This document shows positions 25,241-36,927 of a DNA stretch of 64,000 nt, piece by piece. Position numbers and translations under genes: made by a program. Below the pieces are notes generated by a model. That model saw only the letters and a list, made by a program, of their open reading frames with translations, was not told where the DNA came from and made no database searches. Within the stretch, counting starts at the first letter, position 1. Each line of letters opens with the position of its first letter. The stretch is from Harmothoe impar (taxonomy: Eukaryota; Annelida; Polychaeta; Phyllodocida; Polynoidae): contig OX381720.1 in assembly GCA_947462335.1 (NCBI GenBank), positions 42,887,152 through 42,951,151 of the forward strand, in the 5' to 3' direction.

Positions 25241-26400
25241 AATGGCTTTTGTAAGGGGGCATCTTATATATACTGACGGTCCGGTAAGAGGCGAATGAAG
25301 GCAGGACATGTACAATTACTTATGACTGAGGGTTTTTGCAGGTAGAGAATGTCTCTCATCTTCACAAAAGTCACCATTTATATTCCTCCAACCTTAATTA
25401 TATCTATCAGCCCCCCTGAAGGTTTATATGACATATTAATCCTGGTTGCAAAGGCCTGGCAGGTGGTCCTAGGATTTGAGCTCTCTATTCTCGTCCTCCT
25501 CCTCCTACCCACCAAGCCCCAAAGCCAACATAGAAAACTCTTCTAGATGGAGGAAAACTGTGGTAGCAAATTCATTAGGCCATTACTTCATCCAGGAAAT
25601 GAATATCTCTCCTGCACCCATTAAGCCTGGCGCCCATTAAAAGGACTTAACTGATCACCTCGCTCCTCGTGCCATGTAATTTGATGAAGGGAACTGTTTA
25701 ATATGTTGTCAATTATTCATAAAGTAGCAAAGCTGTATGAAGTATGCCCTTCCTGAATTATATCATAAACTGATGGAGCATTTATGCAGGATCCTATCTG
25801 ATTTAATAATCTCGCCAAAGTATACCAGGTTGGCATATATAAATAGCAGATTGGGGTTACTATAATTAAGCCACCAGTCCTCTAGTTTCTCAAAGCAGTG
25901 TAGAGAAAGAAAGAGAGGGAGGCCGACGGACTGGCAGGGTGACATGGAAGAAAGGAGGAAAGAGAAGGGAAGGAGAGGGGAGAGTCAGAATTAATCCCAC
26001 CAAGGGAATTATATGTGTCCCGCTGTCAATAGTTTGATCTTTTCTTTTCACATGTTTAATCATTAGCCGAATTCCTAGTATTATGAGTTATTGTGATAAC
26101 ACCAGAACGAGGTTATTTATAGCTCCACTGCATGCGCTGCTTTTATCAATTCTGAGTTATGCCTTTTCATTTACATGGACTCCTATAACCTAACACTTAT
26201 TCAATAATCATAGGGAAAGTTTCATCAATAATTCCATGGTATAGATTGCATGGAGGAAGGCCCAAGCATAATGCGTAAAAAGTTGATAATTGAAAGATAT
26301 CAACTAGATATGGTTCAATGCGTTATACATTGCTACAAAATACTGTGGAGTGGTACATAATAAAAGGCTTCACGGATACAACAATACGGTTTGCCACCAT

Positions 26401-28780
26401 AACATGCATACATGTATTTTCTGCCAATAAAATATTCCAAGATTTACACTAAATACAATTAGTTCTGCAATATACGGAACAAAATTAAATAGAAAGTAAC
26501 ACAGTTACAACACAATTAACGTCTTCAGACATTATTCATTCCCTAAAGTTTTCAGAATTTATTCTTTACTTTAAAAGTTCATAACAAGATATAATCATCA
26601 GTGACAATCCTTGTGACCACACTGTTTCAGATGATAAGACCCATGTGTAAGATACTTTATTGAAACAAGAAATTAAGAATTTCAATATTTCACCTGTGTG
26701 GTTTCAGCTGCCGCCCGTGTCAACTTCAAACAGTACAAATTATATTTGTCTCCTGCTCTGATTGTCAACCACAGGCCTTAACAGGACAGCATGCTGGACT
26801 GGTTGAGTGTACATACCATAATTATGACACTGAAATACCCTGGTCATCTAATGTTGAAAACCTTGGAGGTCCTCAAATTATACTGCCAAACATAATTATA
26901 AATTACCTTTTTTCAACAATATATGTACAGTCAGGAGTTTGAATAATTCACTCTATATGACATGCACAGACCTGTCGAGCTGTAACATTGTTCTTAGTGG
27001 GACATCCCCATATTGAAACATCACCTTTTTGGTGACTGCTGACAAAACAAATAACCATCCCAAATAGGGAGCTACCCTAGCCCCTAGCACAACCCTTTGA
27101 AGCTGAAGTCAAAGTCGTCAATGGTGATGGTTCATGGTCGTCCATTTGGTGGATTGTTCCCGGAAGGAAGGACATCGTCGTCTGAATGATGATTGTCGAC
27201 GCGCCCTCTGCAGGAAGTGACCAAAACCACTCATTCATCACCCGGCAGCCATGTTGGAACAGGGAGCCTGGGGTTTGGAGGTTCTCCCCACCACCGCTTG
27301 TCTGACCTCTCAACAGATAGATGATAGATCTCTAACAGATGGATATTCAGATTTTGTAGCACTCCAGCAAACACGACTCTAAATAGCAGGGACCAAGAGT
27401 GTCATCATCTGATTCTGACACTGCTGCAGCCATCTCAATAAGCGAATTACTCACTGCTCCCAGTATTGCTTATTTTAATGGGAACTGTCAAGAGTATTTA
27501 TATCATCTACCCTCTATAGCTGTCTCGAAGTTTTGCAGTGGTCTCATGATATGGGCTCGCTGCACTAGCCGACCAATATGTCTGACTATATCCAGCCCGC
27601 GGCCCCAGGGTATGAGGTTTAGGGTACTCGTGTCCCCTGAATGTTTTATCATTTTGCCCTTCTCTTATCACTTTTCCTCTTTTGGCTTTTTATGTGGGTA
27701 GAGGGTGATGATTGGGAGGTGGCCACTTTCTGCCCCACTAACTGCCTGGTTCTGCGGGTGAAGGCAGGGGAGGCCACTCTCCCCCACACCAAGGTAATAA
27801 AGCGGAAAATGGCTGCCGACCAGCATGCCCCGCGTTAGGCCCTACACGATTAGCCCCTATTATCACCCATCCACCGCTGCCTCCACGCAGACACTTTGAT
27901 CTAAGGGATGAAGCCGATACAGCAGCGTTTTGATGCGTTTTTGTGCACGGATAGTTATGTTGTGTGGCAAAGATATAATGGTGTTATACTGGTGGGACAT
28001 GGGCGGTAACATGGGTTATGGGGACCCCTCTTTATGTGGCCCTCCACCCACCCACCCTCGCCATCTCGTACACACCCACACCCCTATTTGATATATCGAC
28101 CCAGACATGTAAACCAACATAGCTTCACACCATGGTAACCAGACACAGGACATTGGTATCATGGTGTCATATGTAGGGCTGATTTAGGTATAGGTTATAA
28201 ATTCATTCAGGCATATACCTGTATAAATCCCTCTGTGATAACTTCTACGTTCTGTGACATTACATATATGTATACAATATATTGAAGATGACAACTCGTG
28301 AAATAATTTACAATGTGGGAAAATAAAGGTATTCTTTGAGGTGAAAGATTCAGTTGGCACATATACTCCCATCCATCACCCTGATCAGATTAGAATTCTA
28401 ACAGTGTTATTCTCCCATCTTCTCATGGCAAATGTATATCCAAGTTGACCCCTTCTGTACGGGCTATTAAAGTTGCACACGTAGTATACTAGTATTCAAT
28501 TCTTCCCTGGGAATGCTTCCCATCAGATTAGGGTCAACCAATGCCCTTTTTGCGCCGTCCCAACGCCACCCTTTTGGATTGCTTTGGCCAGGCACAAGCT
28601 GGACATACGTTGTCGCTAGTTTGCTGGTGTTGTTTTTTTATCGTTTCAGCGAGCACTAAGCGAGACTCATCTATTACAAAGTATTACATTTGACAAGCAG
28701 ATGTGATGTTTTCATTTGCAGCCATATATATGGTTACAGCCATGTCTAGAATACGTCTGTAAATAACATGAACTGAATTC
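26401..28780. other. Unique non-coding sequence
   Basis: No open frame above 100 codons and no repeats. GC rises around 27080-27340 and 27700-27900, with small CpG clusters (for example GTCGACGCGCCC near 27197). No splice pair or conserved domain is recognisable. Confidence 0.4.
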
Positions 28781-28822
28781 TAATGAAAGCATTGTTATAA
28801 ACTGTTGTTTTATTCCTTGCAG

Positions 28823-28863
28823 GTAAGCTGAGTTTTGCAGTGGTAACCATGGCAACAGCTCAG
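28823..28863 (+). other. Candidate recursive splice site with a 41-nt RS-exon
   Basis: A pyrimidine-rich stretch (12 of 15 at 28805-28819) and CAG are followed directly by GTAAGC at 28823, so a 3' splice site abuts a 5' splice site. This is the layout of recursive splice sites used to remove long introns in steps. A second donor, CAG followed by GTATGA, lies at 28864, which would define a 41-nt exon. That exon contains ACCATGGCAACAGCTCAG, a start codon in good context. Alternative readings: an ordinary short exon, an alternative first exon, or chance. A similar site lies at 48889 on the same strand. Splicing is inferred from sequence only. Confidence 0.4.
28843..28856. promoter_or_regulatory. 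Perfect X-box-like palindrome inside the candidate RS-exon
   Basis: GTAACCATGGCAAC matches GTNRCC-N2-RGYAAC exactly. The overlap with a candidate start codon and exon means the match may reflect either a factor site or transcript sequence. Confidence 0.35.
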
Positions 28864-29092
28864 GTATGACAGATTCAATCAGGTCTCTGGGAACGTATAT
28901 ATATAAAAATAGAGCTATAATGACATCTCTTAACGTTATTAAGTCGACTCTTCACACTCAGTCCGACAGCGGTGTAGACTGAATACAGTCCCATATAGGG
29001 GTTAACTTCGTTCCTATTCCTATTCCCAAACGTTGAATATGTGGGGTTGTCAGAAAGCAATTAAATACAGCAACGATCTATATTTGTAAGAA

Positions 29093-29168
29093 ATGCCTCA
29101 TATAGGAGCCCTGCCTCAAGGCTCCAGGATCAGTCGGCATCAAGATGCACCAAGGGAGCACCGGCAGG
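29093..29168 (+). other. Possible short start exon (weak)
   Basis: An ATG at 29093 opens 25 codons (about MPHIGALPQGSRISRH then QDAPREHRQ) to a CAG|GTAACT donor at 29169. A TATATATAAAA box lies near 28899-28909. The acceptor side lacks a pyrimidine tract, and the frame closes soon after the donor. I do not recognise the peptide. This is a weak candidate only. Confidence 0.15.
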
Positions 29169-29354
29169 TAACTCGCTGTTGTTGATATATTATGTCAACC
29201 CTTCTGGGGTGTATAAACACTGAATAGGGTATGCAGCGTTAGTCTAGCATATTTATAGTATTCTGTCAACTCTGTCAATTGATGAAATTCCTTATCAAAA
29301 TGGTATTACAGACGGATGGAAAGTATTGGGACGGGTCGCTGCCTGGATGAATGT

Positions 29355-29358
<4 letters not shown>

Positions 29359-29420
<62 letters not shown>
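29359..29420. repeat. (AT)31 microsatellite
   Basis: Uninterrupted AT dinucleotides over 62 bp. The poly-Ile/Tyr frame across it is an artefact. Confidence 0.95.
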
Positions 29421-29424
<4 letters not shown>

Positions 29425-29855
29425 AGTGCATAAAGGCATTACGCTGCCCTTACAGAGCTAGTATCCATCCTAGAGACCTATATACTACAGATATCTGGTC
29501 CCTTGTACCATATATCACAAGGAAATCCGACTGGATGTGGCTCTAAATCCCGTTCTAATCAGAGCCTCGGTCGTTAGTAATAATAACTTGCTGCAATAAC
29601 GAGCAGGCCTTGGTAAATGCAATTACAACCTCTCTATCTCCTCCAGTCCTTCCTAGCAGGACTCCAGGCGTTAAGGATGGGAGTTAGGGTAAGTGGAAGG
29701 GGGAGGTGGTTATCGGTCCTAGAACCGTAGGGTAATGTCCTGACTTTACTGCTCTTCCAACAGGACCCCAGGGCGGGCCGGGATGGGCGTGGAGGCCCTT
29801 CAGAACAGCAAACGACCGCCATTTTCATCATGCCCATGCTTGGTCACATGGCCTG

Positions 29856-29869
29856 GTTGCCATGGCGAC
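29856..29869. promoter_or_regulatory. X-box-like site with one mismatch
   Basis: GTTGCCATGGCGAC differs from the RFX consensus by one base. It lies in a GC-richer stretch (29740-30000) with several CCATGG words. Confidence 0.25.
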
Positions 29870-30420
29870 AAAGCGTTCCCTTGGAAACGGGAGGTCATGG
29901 TAGCCATGGAGAGGTGGTGGGAGAGGGGATGTGTTGGGGGTTGGGGTGGGGGGGGGTCCCACTTGTGTGCTGTCAGCATAAATGTGCACGGAGAAAACGC
30001 AGTGGGTTGAGAGACGTGGGTTATGATTTAAAGGCAGTTGCAGCTATTGGCTGTGGGTCGGTGCATGCAGTCTTCACTGACCTTGAATGATGGTCATGCA
30101 GAGGATCAGGCTCCTGGGATGCTCCTTTCTTGGCCTGGATCAGGCTATGGGAATATTTCAAAATGAAGCCATTACAGTGCATACTCGCTGTGGATATTCA
30201 ATCGTGAATGTCTAAAACATACAAGAAAATGAGCGAAACCAATTTGGATAAGATTGCTTTCAGGTGGCTTCTTAAAAGTCATTACTGCCAACTCATCAGA
30301 TACTATTGGCACCAGACTACCAAGTCACGCAACAGTTTCCAGCACATGCATGACTGCCAATACCATGCATTGACAAATATTCCGCACGTATCTATACATA
30401 GATACCAGAGTACATGAACA

Positions 30421-30660
30421 GTGTGGGGGGAAGGAGGATCAGAGACAGAGAGAAAAAGACAGAGAGAGACAGGAATATAGACAAACTGGGGGCTTGGGAG
30501 AGCCTGACAATGATACAGACCGGAGAGTAAGTCGACTGGAAGATGGTATGGGAAGAGAATTTATGTGCAGGTAGAATAGGGGATAAATGGGAGAGGAAGG
30601 AAGAGGAAAAGAGGCAGAATGGAGAAGGGGGAGAGAAGAGGTACTGGGAAGCAACTGTAA
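30421..30660. repeat. Purine-rich low-complexity tract
   Basis: Long G/A-biased runs on the plus strand (GAGACAGAGAGAAAAAGACA near 30440, and 30590-30650), with a less biased middle. The serine/leucine-rich minus-strand frames here are a consequence of the composition. Confidence 0.7.
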
Positions 30661-30786
30661 CAATAACTAGCTTCCACCATCTGTTCATTCTCACCAAAGG
30701 TGGGCCATCACAGTATCTGTATGGTACCGACTGGACTCCCTATTAATCTACAGATAAGAAAACGACATGGGCCATCAATGTTCTCC

Positions 30787-33477
30787 TCAGGCATTTAAAT
30801 TGGCCCTGGCCTTTTTTTCAGGACCGGAAGTGCAGAAATATGCATATTGATGATGACCCTTCCTGATGGATTGCCAATTAGAGAGATGGCGGCCCCATAT
30901 TGAGAATTGCTGGTCCTTGTTTTTCCCTCCTTGAGTATTAACAGTCTGCAGCCGACCAGCGAGTAATCCCACCGGCAACCAGCAAAACAGCATCCGTCCA
31001 TGACAACATCCTGTAGGCAGAGACGGTGCCATCCGCTTAGTGCAAGTACAGGTATCTCTCTGTAAAGATACGACCATATTTAGCCAACTGCGTATAATGC
31101 ATGTTAAGTTAGTACAAGTTATACACTTGAGTTTGAGTCTGCACCAAGAATGCCTCTGCTGCAGATTTGTACTGCGCAGAGAGGCATCCTGATGTCCCAG
31201 AATGTCATGAGAGCTGACGTAGTACGTCATACATGAGATACATGTATAGGACTGGGCACCCGTCATAGAATCGCGCGTCTGTGATTAGAATGAGCACAAA
31301 AGTGTGTGTCTTACCAACATGGCAACCTCCACATAAGGCTCTACTAGGGGATCGCGATGGATGCTTATAGCCGGACCCTTACCTTCATAGGGCCTGTGGT
31401 AAGGGGTGGGGACATAAGCCATTTATATAAAGCATGGTGAGCCCATGTTGGGATGTCCTATCACGTATAGCAACGGTTGAGGTATAGACAGGAAAGGAAA
31501 CCCAGTTCGGGGTGGACAAGTACATGGGCGCGTGGACATTTAATTAGGTGAATAGAAGTCGTACTCAAACCAACATGGCAATTCTACAGAACAATATATA
31601 GGCCTAACTAGAGAATGAACAATAAGGTTTTGCCTCCCTACTGCTATACTATATGGGGATTGGGAATACCAGATGCTAAACAACTGGGAAACAACAAGTG
31701 TATTGTAGGAGATTGTAACTGGGGACATCCTCATAGAGTCATACCAATACACGGTATGAGAGTTGACGGCGCACATCATATAGATGTACAGCAATGGATG
31801 GGTTATCAGACACGGTTTATATAACCACACAACGAGCAGGTATCGTGCCCAGCTCCCATATCTGTGTGTAGTAATTGCAGTGGCTGCTGTCTACGTCACA
31901 TTACAACTCACATTCAGCACAGGAGCTGCTCACCAAAAAGTGGGAGACCTGCATATAGATGAGTTGTGAGTAGCTCAGAGCAGATGACCTAAAAAAGAAA
32001 TATTAATAGAATTTATTGACTACAAAAAGGGGACATTTCTTGATGAGCCATCGAGTGCATGTATAAAGTGTATAACATTTTTTACAATTTGAGAGTTGAG
32101 TATTGATCAATTTCACAAAGTTTGATTAGTTAGCAGGTTAGAGTGGTTAATAAAATTAATGCAGTGGTACCCATTGTCTATGTGGAGAAGGTGCTCCACT
32201 AGTCTTGAATTGTATTCTTTACACAATTATGTCCATATATGTACAAGAGCTGCTCAGAACACTATATTCTAAGCTAGTCTTTGCAGATTACGTAGAGTGA
32301 CCATATTGTTATATTTCAGCCTAAATATATAGAGGCAAGCTGGCTGGTACAGGAGACAGTCAAAACTCACCGTGTCGTATGCTACAGGGGGTCCTAATAG
32401 GAATGTGTTTAAGGACATACACTTTTAATAAGGCACGTGGTTTGTTAGAAGCACACTGTTGACACGTGCGTTCAAAGCAAATTCTTCCAGCCACCACAGC
32501 ACCTAACTAAAACCACCAGACCAGCCTCTAGAAAGAGGACGCTATAACACATTTGATAATTCTGAAGATGCGTCATTGCCTTTGGAAGCCAAGTGGCATG
32601 GGAGTGCCATTTGAAACGTCATAAAACATGCTTTACGGAGGCATTCCGTCTTCATAAAGAACGATATTGGGTGTTGAGTTGCCTGGGGAGGTGCTTCAAA
32701 GACGTCATGGATTCTTTACCCTGCTCCAGTCCCTGTCTTATGGACGGCTCTGTGGGAATTGACATGTTAAGACTGCATGAGAAGGTCATACAGCGTGAAC
32801 TCCTGTGCATTTGTGTGAGCTGAGCTCATAATGCATTGCCGAGTCCTCATCAGCTCATTGCCAGTGGCATTATGAAATTATAAAGACCTTATGTCTTTAA
32901 CATATCAACATATGGAATATATGATAAAAGGGTAATCACCAAATGGAAACCAAGCGGGGATGGTTGACACTGTTTAAACCATTAGAACATAATTATGTTT
33001 AAACATTGCGGGAGAGAAAAAAAGTTTGTTAATTTTACATACTGTAGATCAGCAAATGATTAGCCAATTCCCTCAATTGAAATGATTTTGGAATGCTCTC
33101 ACACTGAAATGGGACGTGATCAGCCCATCAAAACATCAGACATTATTTGCTTTCTAGCGCAACAAATTCCGAGTCAATTGTTCCAGCGTTTGCTGAAATA
33201 TCTTTTTCCAGACAAGGTGAACAGTTATAATCTTTATTATTGGATGAGAACATATCGAATTCTATCTTGTGAACCGTTAGAATTAGAGACATGAGAGTTA
33301 GGGCAAATTGAAACGGGTCGCAAGGTTGTCAGACAGAGGTTGAGAACTCGACTTTCCCAGCAGAATCCCTCTATGATAAACTGCAGGGAATTTGACTGTT
33401 TGGTCTTGGGTTAAGCCAGAGGGTCGGCATGATGCGCCAGATACCTTCTGTTCAGGTACACAGAGAGCAGTAAAGGC
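30787..33477. other. Non-coding sequence with no recognised gene
   Basis: The longest frame is a 159-codon minus-strand ORF (30787-31266) starting MTGAQSYTCISCMTYY. It has no domain I recognise, and its composition (many Cys, Thr, Trp) is what shifted non-coding sequence gives. The rest is unique AT-rich DNA without repeats or clear splice pairs. Confidence 0.4.
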
Positions 33478-33695
33478 GTCGACTCTTTTACCATAGTCAA
33501 CTCTAGTCGACTCTTGTAGCAGAGTCATGATGGCTCTGGTGGAGGTGTCACAGCCACTCCAGTCATACCCCTTGGACGTTGTACAACTTGACTCTGCCTT
33601 CAGCGCAGAGTCAAGTGCAGTTGACTCTTCCCACAGCAGAGTCATACATAGTTTGACTCTCCATGAAGAGTCAAATAAAAAAAAAGTGTTGACTC
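33478..33695. repeat. Array of alternating GACTCT / AGAGTC hairpins
   Basis: Ten GACTC/GAGTC words occur in about 220 bp, mostly alternating in orientation and forming consecutive hairpins: GACTCT 33509 with AGAGTC 33521; CTTGACTCTGC 33587 with GCAGAGTCAAG 33605 (perfect 11-bp stem); TTGACTCT 33621 with AGAGTCA 33638; TTTGACTCT 33652 with AGAGTCAAA 33667 (perfect 9-bp stem). More GACTC/GAGTC words with a similar palindrome occur at 34955-35095, beyond the foldback MITE, as if the MITE landed in or near one larger cluster. The TTGACTC core resembles half of an AP-1-type site, but function is unknown. Confidence 0.8.
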
Positions 33696-33988
33696 TGATA
33701 GTAGTTGTATATGAAACCACATGATGGGGCAACCTGCACTAATTTGGTACCAGTAGCAACCACAGGCTGGAGCCACTATCAATTCTTCAGACGGTTGGTA
33801 CATGCCAGACAGTTTTGGTCCTTTATAGAATAGTACACTATGTCTTTATTTGTCCAAATAATGTAGTTAAGGAATGTCAATGTAAAGGCTTTTCCAATTA
33901 ACTTACCTGAATCAAATAAAATGATAAACTTTACAATACATTCCAAGAACATCAACAGTATAGAGCTTAGTCACCATATTTGTGGGAA

Positions 33989-34606
33989 AAGGGGTGCCTC
34001 CACCAAAGACCGTCCGTCTATAAAATCCGTCCAAAAAAGCATTTTTAGACCACAAACTGGACGGATTTGATGGACGGATGGACCAAACCCACTTCCACCA
34101 AGGACCATCCACCAAGGACCGTCCGTCAATCCGTCCAGTTTGTGGTCTAAAAATGGACGGATTGGTGGACGGATTGATGGACGGAATCCGTCCGGCCATT
34201 CCGTCCATCAATCCGTCCAGTTTTTTTTACCTCAAACTGGACGGATTGATGGACGGATTGATGGACAGAATTGATGGACAGAATTGACAGACAGGAATAT
34301 AAAATTGAGATTTCCGTCCATTTTTCTACAGAATCCGTCCATCTTTTGGTCATTTTGGGTCATCTGTGATAGACGGAATGGACGGATTGATGGACGGATT
34401 GATGGATGGCATCCGTCCATCCATTCCGTCCATCAATCCGTCCAGTTTTTGACCAAAAACTGGACGGATTGATGGACGGAATGGACGGACCGACCTTGGT
34501 GGAAGTGGGTTTTGTCCGTCCGTCCATGAAAAAAGTCAATTTCCCTGCTTTTTTGGACGGTTTTTATGGACGGACGGATGGACGGTCTTTGGTGAATGCA
34601 CCCCTT
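33989..34606. mobile_element. Foldback MITE made of GGACGGAT repeats
   Basis: Begins AAGGGGTGCCTCCACCAAAG and ends TTTGGTGAATGCACCCCTT, an inverted repeat that continues inward through ACCGTCC and CCGTCCAAAAAAG. The interior is almost wholly built from GGACGGATTGAT and its complement, and a second nested inverted pair (CCCACTTCCACCAAGG near 34089; CCTTGGTGGAAGTGGG near 34494) lies within. The whole 618 bp could fold into one long multi-branched hairpin. It has no coding capacity; the frames across it are shadows. Flanks do not show a clean target duplication. Confidence 0.85.
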
Positions 34607-35323
34607 AAGTGAAATAAACATAAGGCTGAGCACCAGCTGCAGCTGTCTGAGATATAATGTATGGCACTACACATAGACCTATGATATTGGCATCTAATTT
34701 GATGTTTGTGGCCAATGATTTGCATAGTGTAGTGTGAGGCAGATATAACTTAGCCCTCTCACATAAGGAAAAGTGGTGGACATGACAACATTTCTTGTTA
34801 TTGATCTCTCTTGGGCTATAATGTCACCTACTCACTTCTCTCACAGGCCTCACCTGGCCTGTCCACTAATTTTATACACCTGTTGCCCCCAGCCTAGCCT
34901 GACATAATTACACAATCCATCTAACCTGTATGCCCTCATGTATTCAAGTATCGATTGTGACTCCCCCTCCTTTTATGGGTCAACTGTGGTTGATTCTTCA
35001 GTAATGGAGAGTCAAACTCATTCCACTCTCCTCTACAGGTGTCACGTGGGAGACAAACTGCAACTGTGGCTGGCAGAGTCTTAGTGACTCTTTTACTTCT
35101 GTCTGTGTATTGACCAATGGATCAGAATTATAATGACCCGAATCCCTGAATAGAAGTTTGTGATATATATCTTTTAATTTTACCTTCAGCCCGTCTCGTG
35201 GCAACGTTGCTTCAACGTCATTACAAATGTATAATAAAGCCTACACGAAGCAGCGCAGGGACTTTTATCACTACCCCAAGGAAATATCAATGTACCCTAC
35301 TCCAGTGCAGGTGGTGCACTATA

Positions 35324-35381
35324 CAAAAAAAAAAAGGTTTGTTTCCAGTCACCCGACCGGGTCTACCCAAGCAGGATTGGC

Positions 35382-35412
<31 letters not shown>

Positions 35413-36125
35413 GGCTACATGCCGGTTTTTACGGCTTGTAAATCGGACAATTTTTAAGGATTCTAGAGCAAAAATTCTAATATAATCTGTTTTCCCAAGA
35501 AAAATTGGATGACCAAAATATTTTATGCATCATAACATTTTTCATTTCATTTGCTACATGCCCGTTTTATGGTCCGTAGGTGGAATTGGCATGGGTGGAT
35601 CCAAAGGAGGAGTTATTGAGTCAAAGTTAAAGTTACTTCAAAATAAATAAATTTAAAAATCGGAAACTAAATCGAGCTACCTACAGGCCTTCCGGGAAAG
35701 TAAGGCCACCTTTTTTTGATAACTTGGATTACGGGCTTTCACTGTAAATATTTTGGAAGGGCAGAGGGGAAAAAAAAGCAAAAAAAGCTGCTTTACACGC
35801 CACCCGGAGTACCGAGAATTCCCAAAGGGCAGAGGCAAAAAAAAGCAAAAAAATAGCATGGAAAACCTCATTTTTGAGTAATCTAATGAAGGTATGTTGA
35901 GAAATATCCCCTAGCTGAACACTGGCATCATCCCACCTTTTGCTGGTCAACAGGTCATTTTTTGGGGGGTTCAAACATTTTCAAAAAAATCTCGGAGGGA
36001 AATCCAAGTTATCAAGATAAAACGGCCTTAACCAAAAAAAAAAAAATCAAAAAAAAAAAAAAATCCGACCGGCCGGGTCTATGCTCTGGGGGCATGTTAC
36101 TGGAAACACACCTTTTTTTTTTTTT
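35324..36125. mobile_element. Element with A-run/AAAGGTKTGTTTCCAGT ends containing a nested MITE
   Basis: AAAGGTTTGTTTCCAGT (35333-35349) and ACTGGAAACACACCTTT (36099-36115) are inverted with one mismatch and flanked by A and T runs. A CCGACC(GG)GGGTCTA motif appears near both ends, partly in direct orientation. A 29-nt T-run (35384-35412) follows the left end. The centre holds a second TIR element (35701-36030). Superfamily is not assignable. Confidence 0.6.
35701..36030. mobile_element. Nested 330-bp MITE (TAAGGCC...TGATAACTTGGATTACGG family), copy 1
   Basis: Starts TAAGGCCACC, then a T-run and GATAACTTGGATTACGG; ends ATCCAAGTTATCAAGATAAAACGGCCTTA read in parts (inverted match of TAAGGCC and GATAACTTGGAT). 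The interior contains two A-rich GGGCAGAGG-AAAAAAAAGC units. A second copy of the same family is at 50630-51041. Confidence 0.8.
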
Positions 36126-36544
36126 GGCCCAAGCTATATAAGATATATAATCTTCATAATTTAATAGCATGATAACTCCTGCTAAAGTCAGACACTCAAA
36201 TGCGTGTACGTCTTGGTCTTCTATAGGGCTGAAAGCTAACCTGTTGCCTCGGAGAAATCTCATTACAAAACCCCGCGAATCAGGACACGAAACCATATGG
36301 TGTGGTGGAAACATATAGATTTTTCTCCAGGAGAATCTCTTATGTATCCCACTATATATTACCCGGGTACCAGTGGGGAAATGGCTAGTAGAGATCCAGC
36401 ATTGCTGAGAAATAATATCCCCCCCCCCATAAGCCCTATACTGGTAGCGTGGAATCACTTCCTGTCCTGATTATGACAGGATTTTTCCTTATTTTTTTTG
36501 GCTGCTTCAGGCTATATACTTACTCATCAAAATCTGTTGATATC

Positions 36545-36628
36545 GTCTAGCCCCTTCACCACTGTATTTCCTGCAACTCAATGCAATTTTGTGCAATATA
36601 TTGGCTTACCGCGTGGAAGGGGCTAGAC
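36545..36628. mobile_element. Short inverted-repeat element (84 bp)
   Basis: GTCTAGCCCCTTCACCAC at the left and GCGTGGAAGGGGCTAGAC at the right form an inverted repeat of about 16 bp. The loop contains two GCAAT words. Very short MITE or a simple hairpin. Confidence 0.5.
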
Positions 36629-36927
36629 ATGTAGCCTATAGCTATACAATTATTGTTTTTAGGAGTTCATTATAATCCCAGATCATAATATTTCACTGCC
36701 GAGTTTGATTCACCCACCAGGACACCGCTCAGTGTATACAGCCCCAGCCCCCCCCCCCCCCCCCAAACCTCTACTCACAGCCCCCACCATACCTCCTCCG
36801 GGACCCCCTCCCCTCCTCCCTCCCCCGTGACTCACTGCCCGCCTCCGCCTGCCCACAGGTACAACCAACGATGCCGATATGTGTCAGGCTAGTCTAAGTA
36901 GGTCGTGTGTGGCTGGGCCGTCAGTGA

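Larger units (their letters stand above)
17264..26400 (+). repeat. Copy B of the tandem segmental duplication
   Basis: Begins at ATGATTTACCACTGTATTCTGTATG, which parallels ATGATATGGCTGTATTCTGTAT at about 413 (shared core CTGTATTCTGTAT). Collinear similarity continues to about 26300, where CATCAATAATTCCATGGTATAGATTGC-type sequence parallels about 16165. The right edge is uncertain. Two TIR elements (19405-20662 and 20744-21078) are inserted here and not in copy A, and about 1.3 kb between 23700 and 25240 has no clear counterpart in copy A. No reading frame is conserved as protein between the copies. Confidence 0.8.

Noticed and set aside
29316..29546. Frame containing a poly-Ile/Tyr stretch
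   Set aside because: It is the (AT)31 microsatellite read in frame.
30787..31266. 159-codon minus-strand frame, the longest outside tandem repeats
   Set aside because: No recognisable domain, chance-like composition, no splice or promoter support.
33900..33930. Minus-strand CAG|GTAAGT juxtaposition (junction at 33906/33907)
   Set aside because: The upstream tract has only about 13 of 20 pyrimidines and the orientation opposes the two stronger sites. It also shows that the 9-mer alone can occur by chance.
33912..34633. Several Ser/Arg/Pro/Ile-rich frames on both strands
   Set aside because: By-products of the GGACGGAT foldback MITE.
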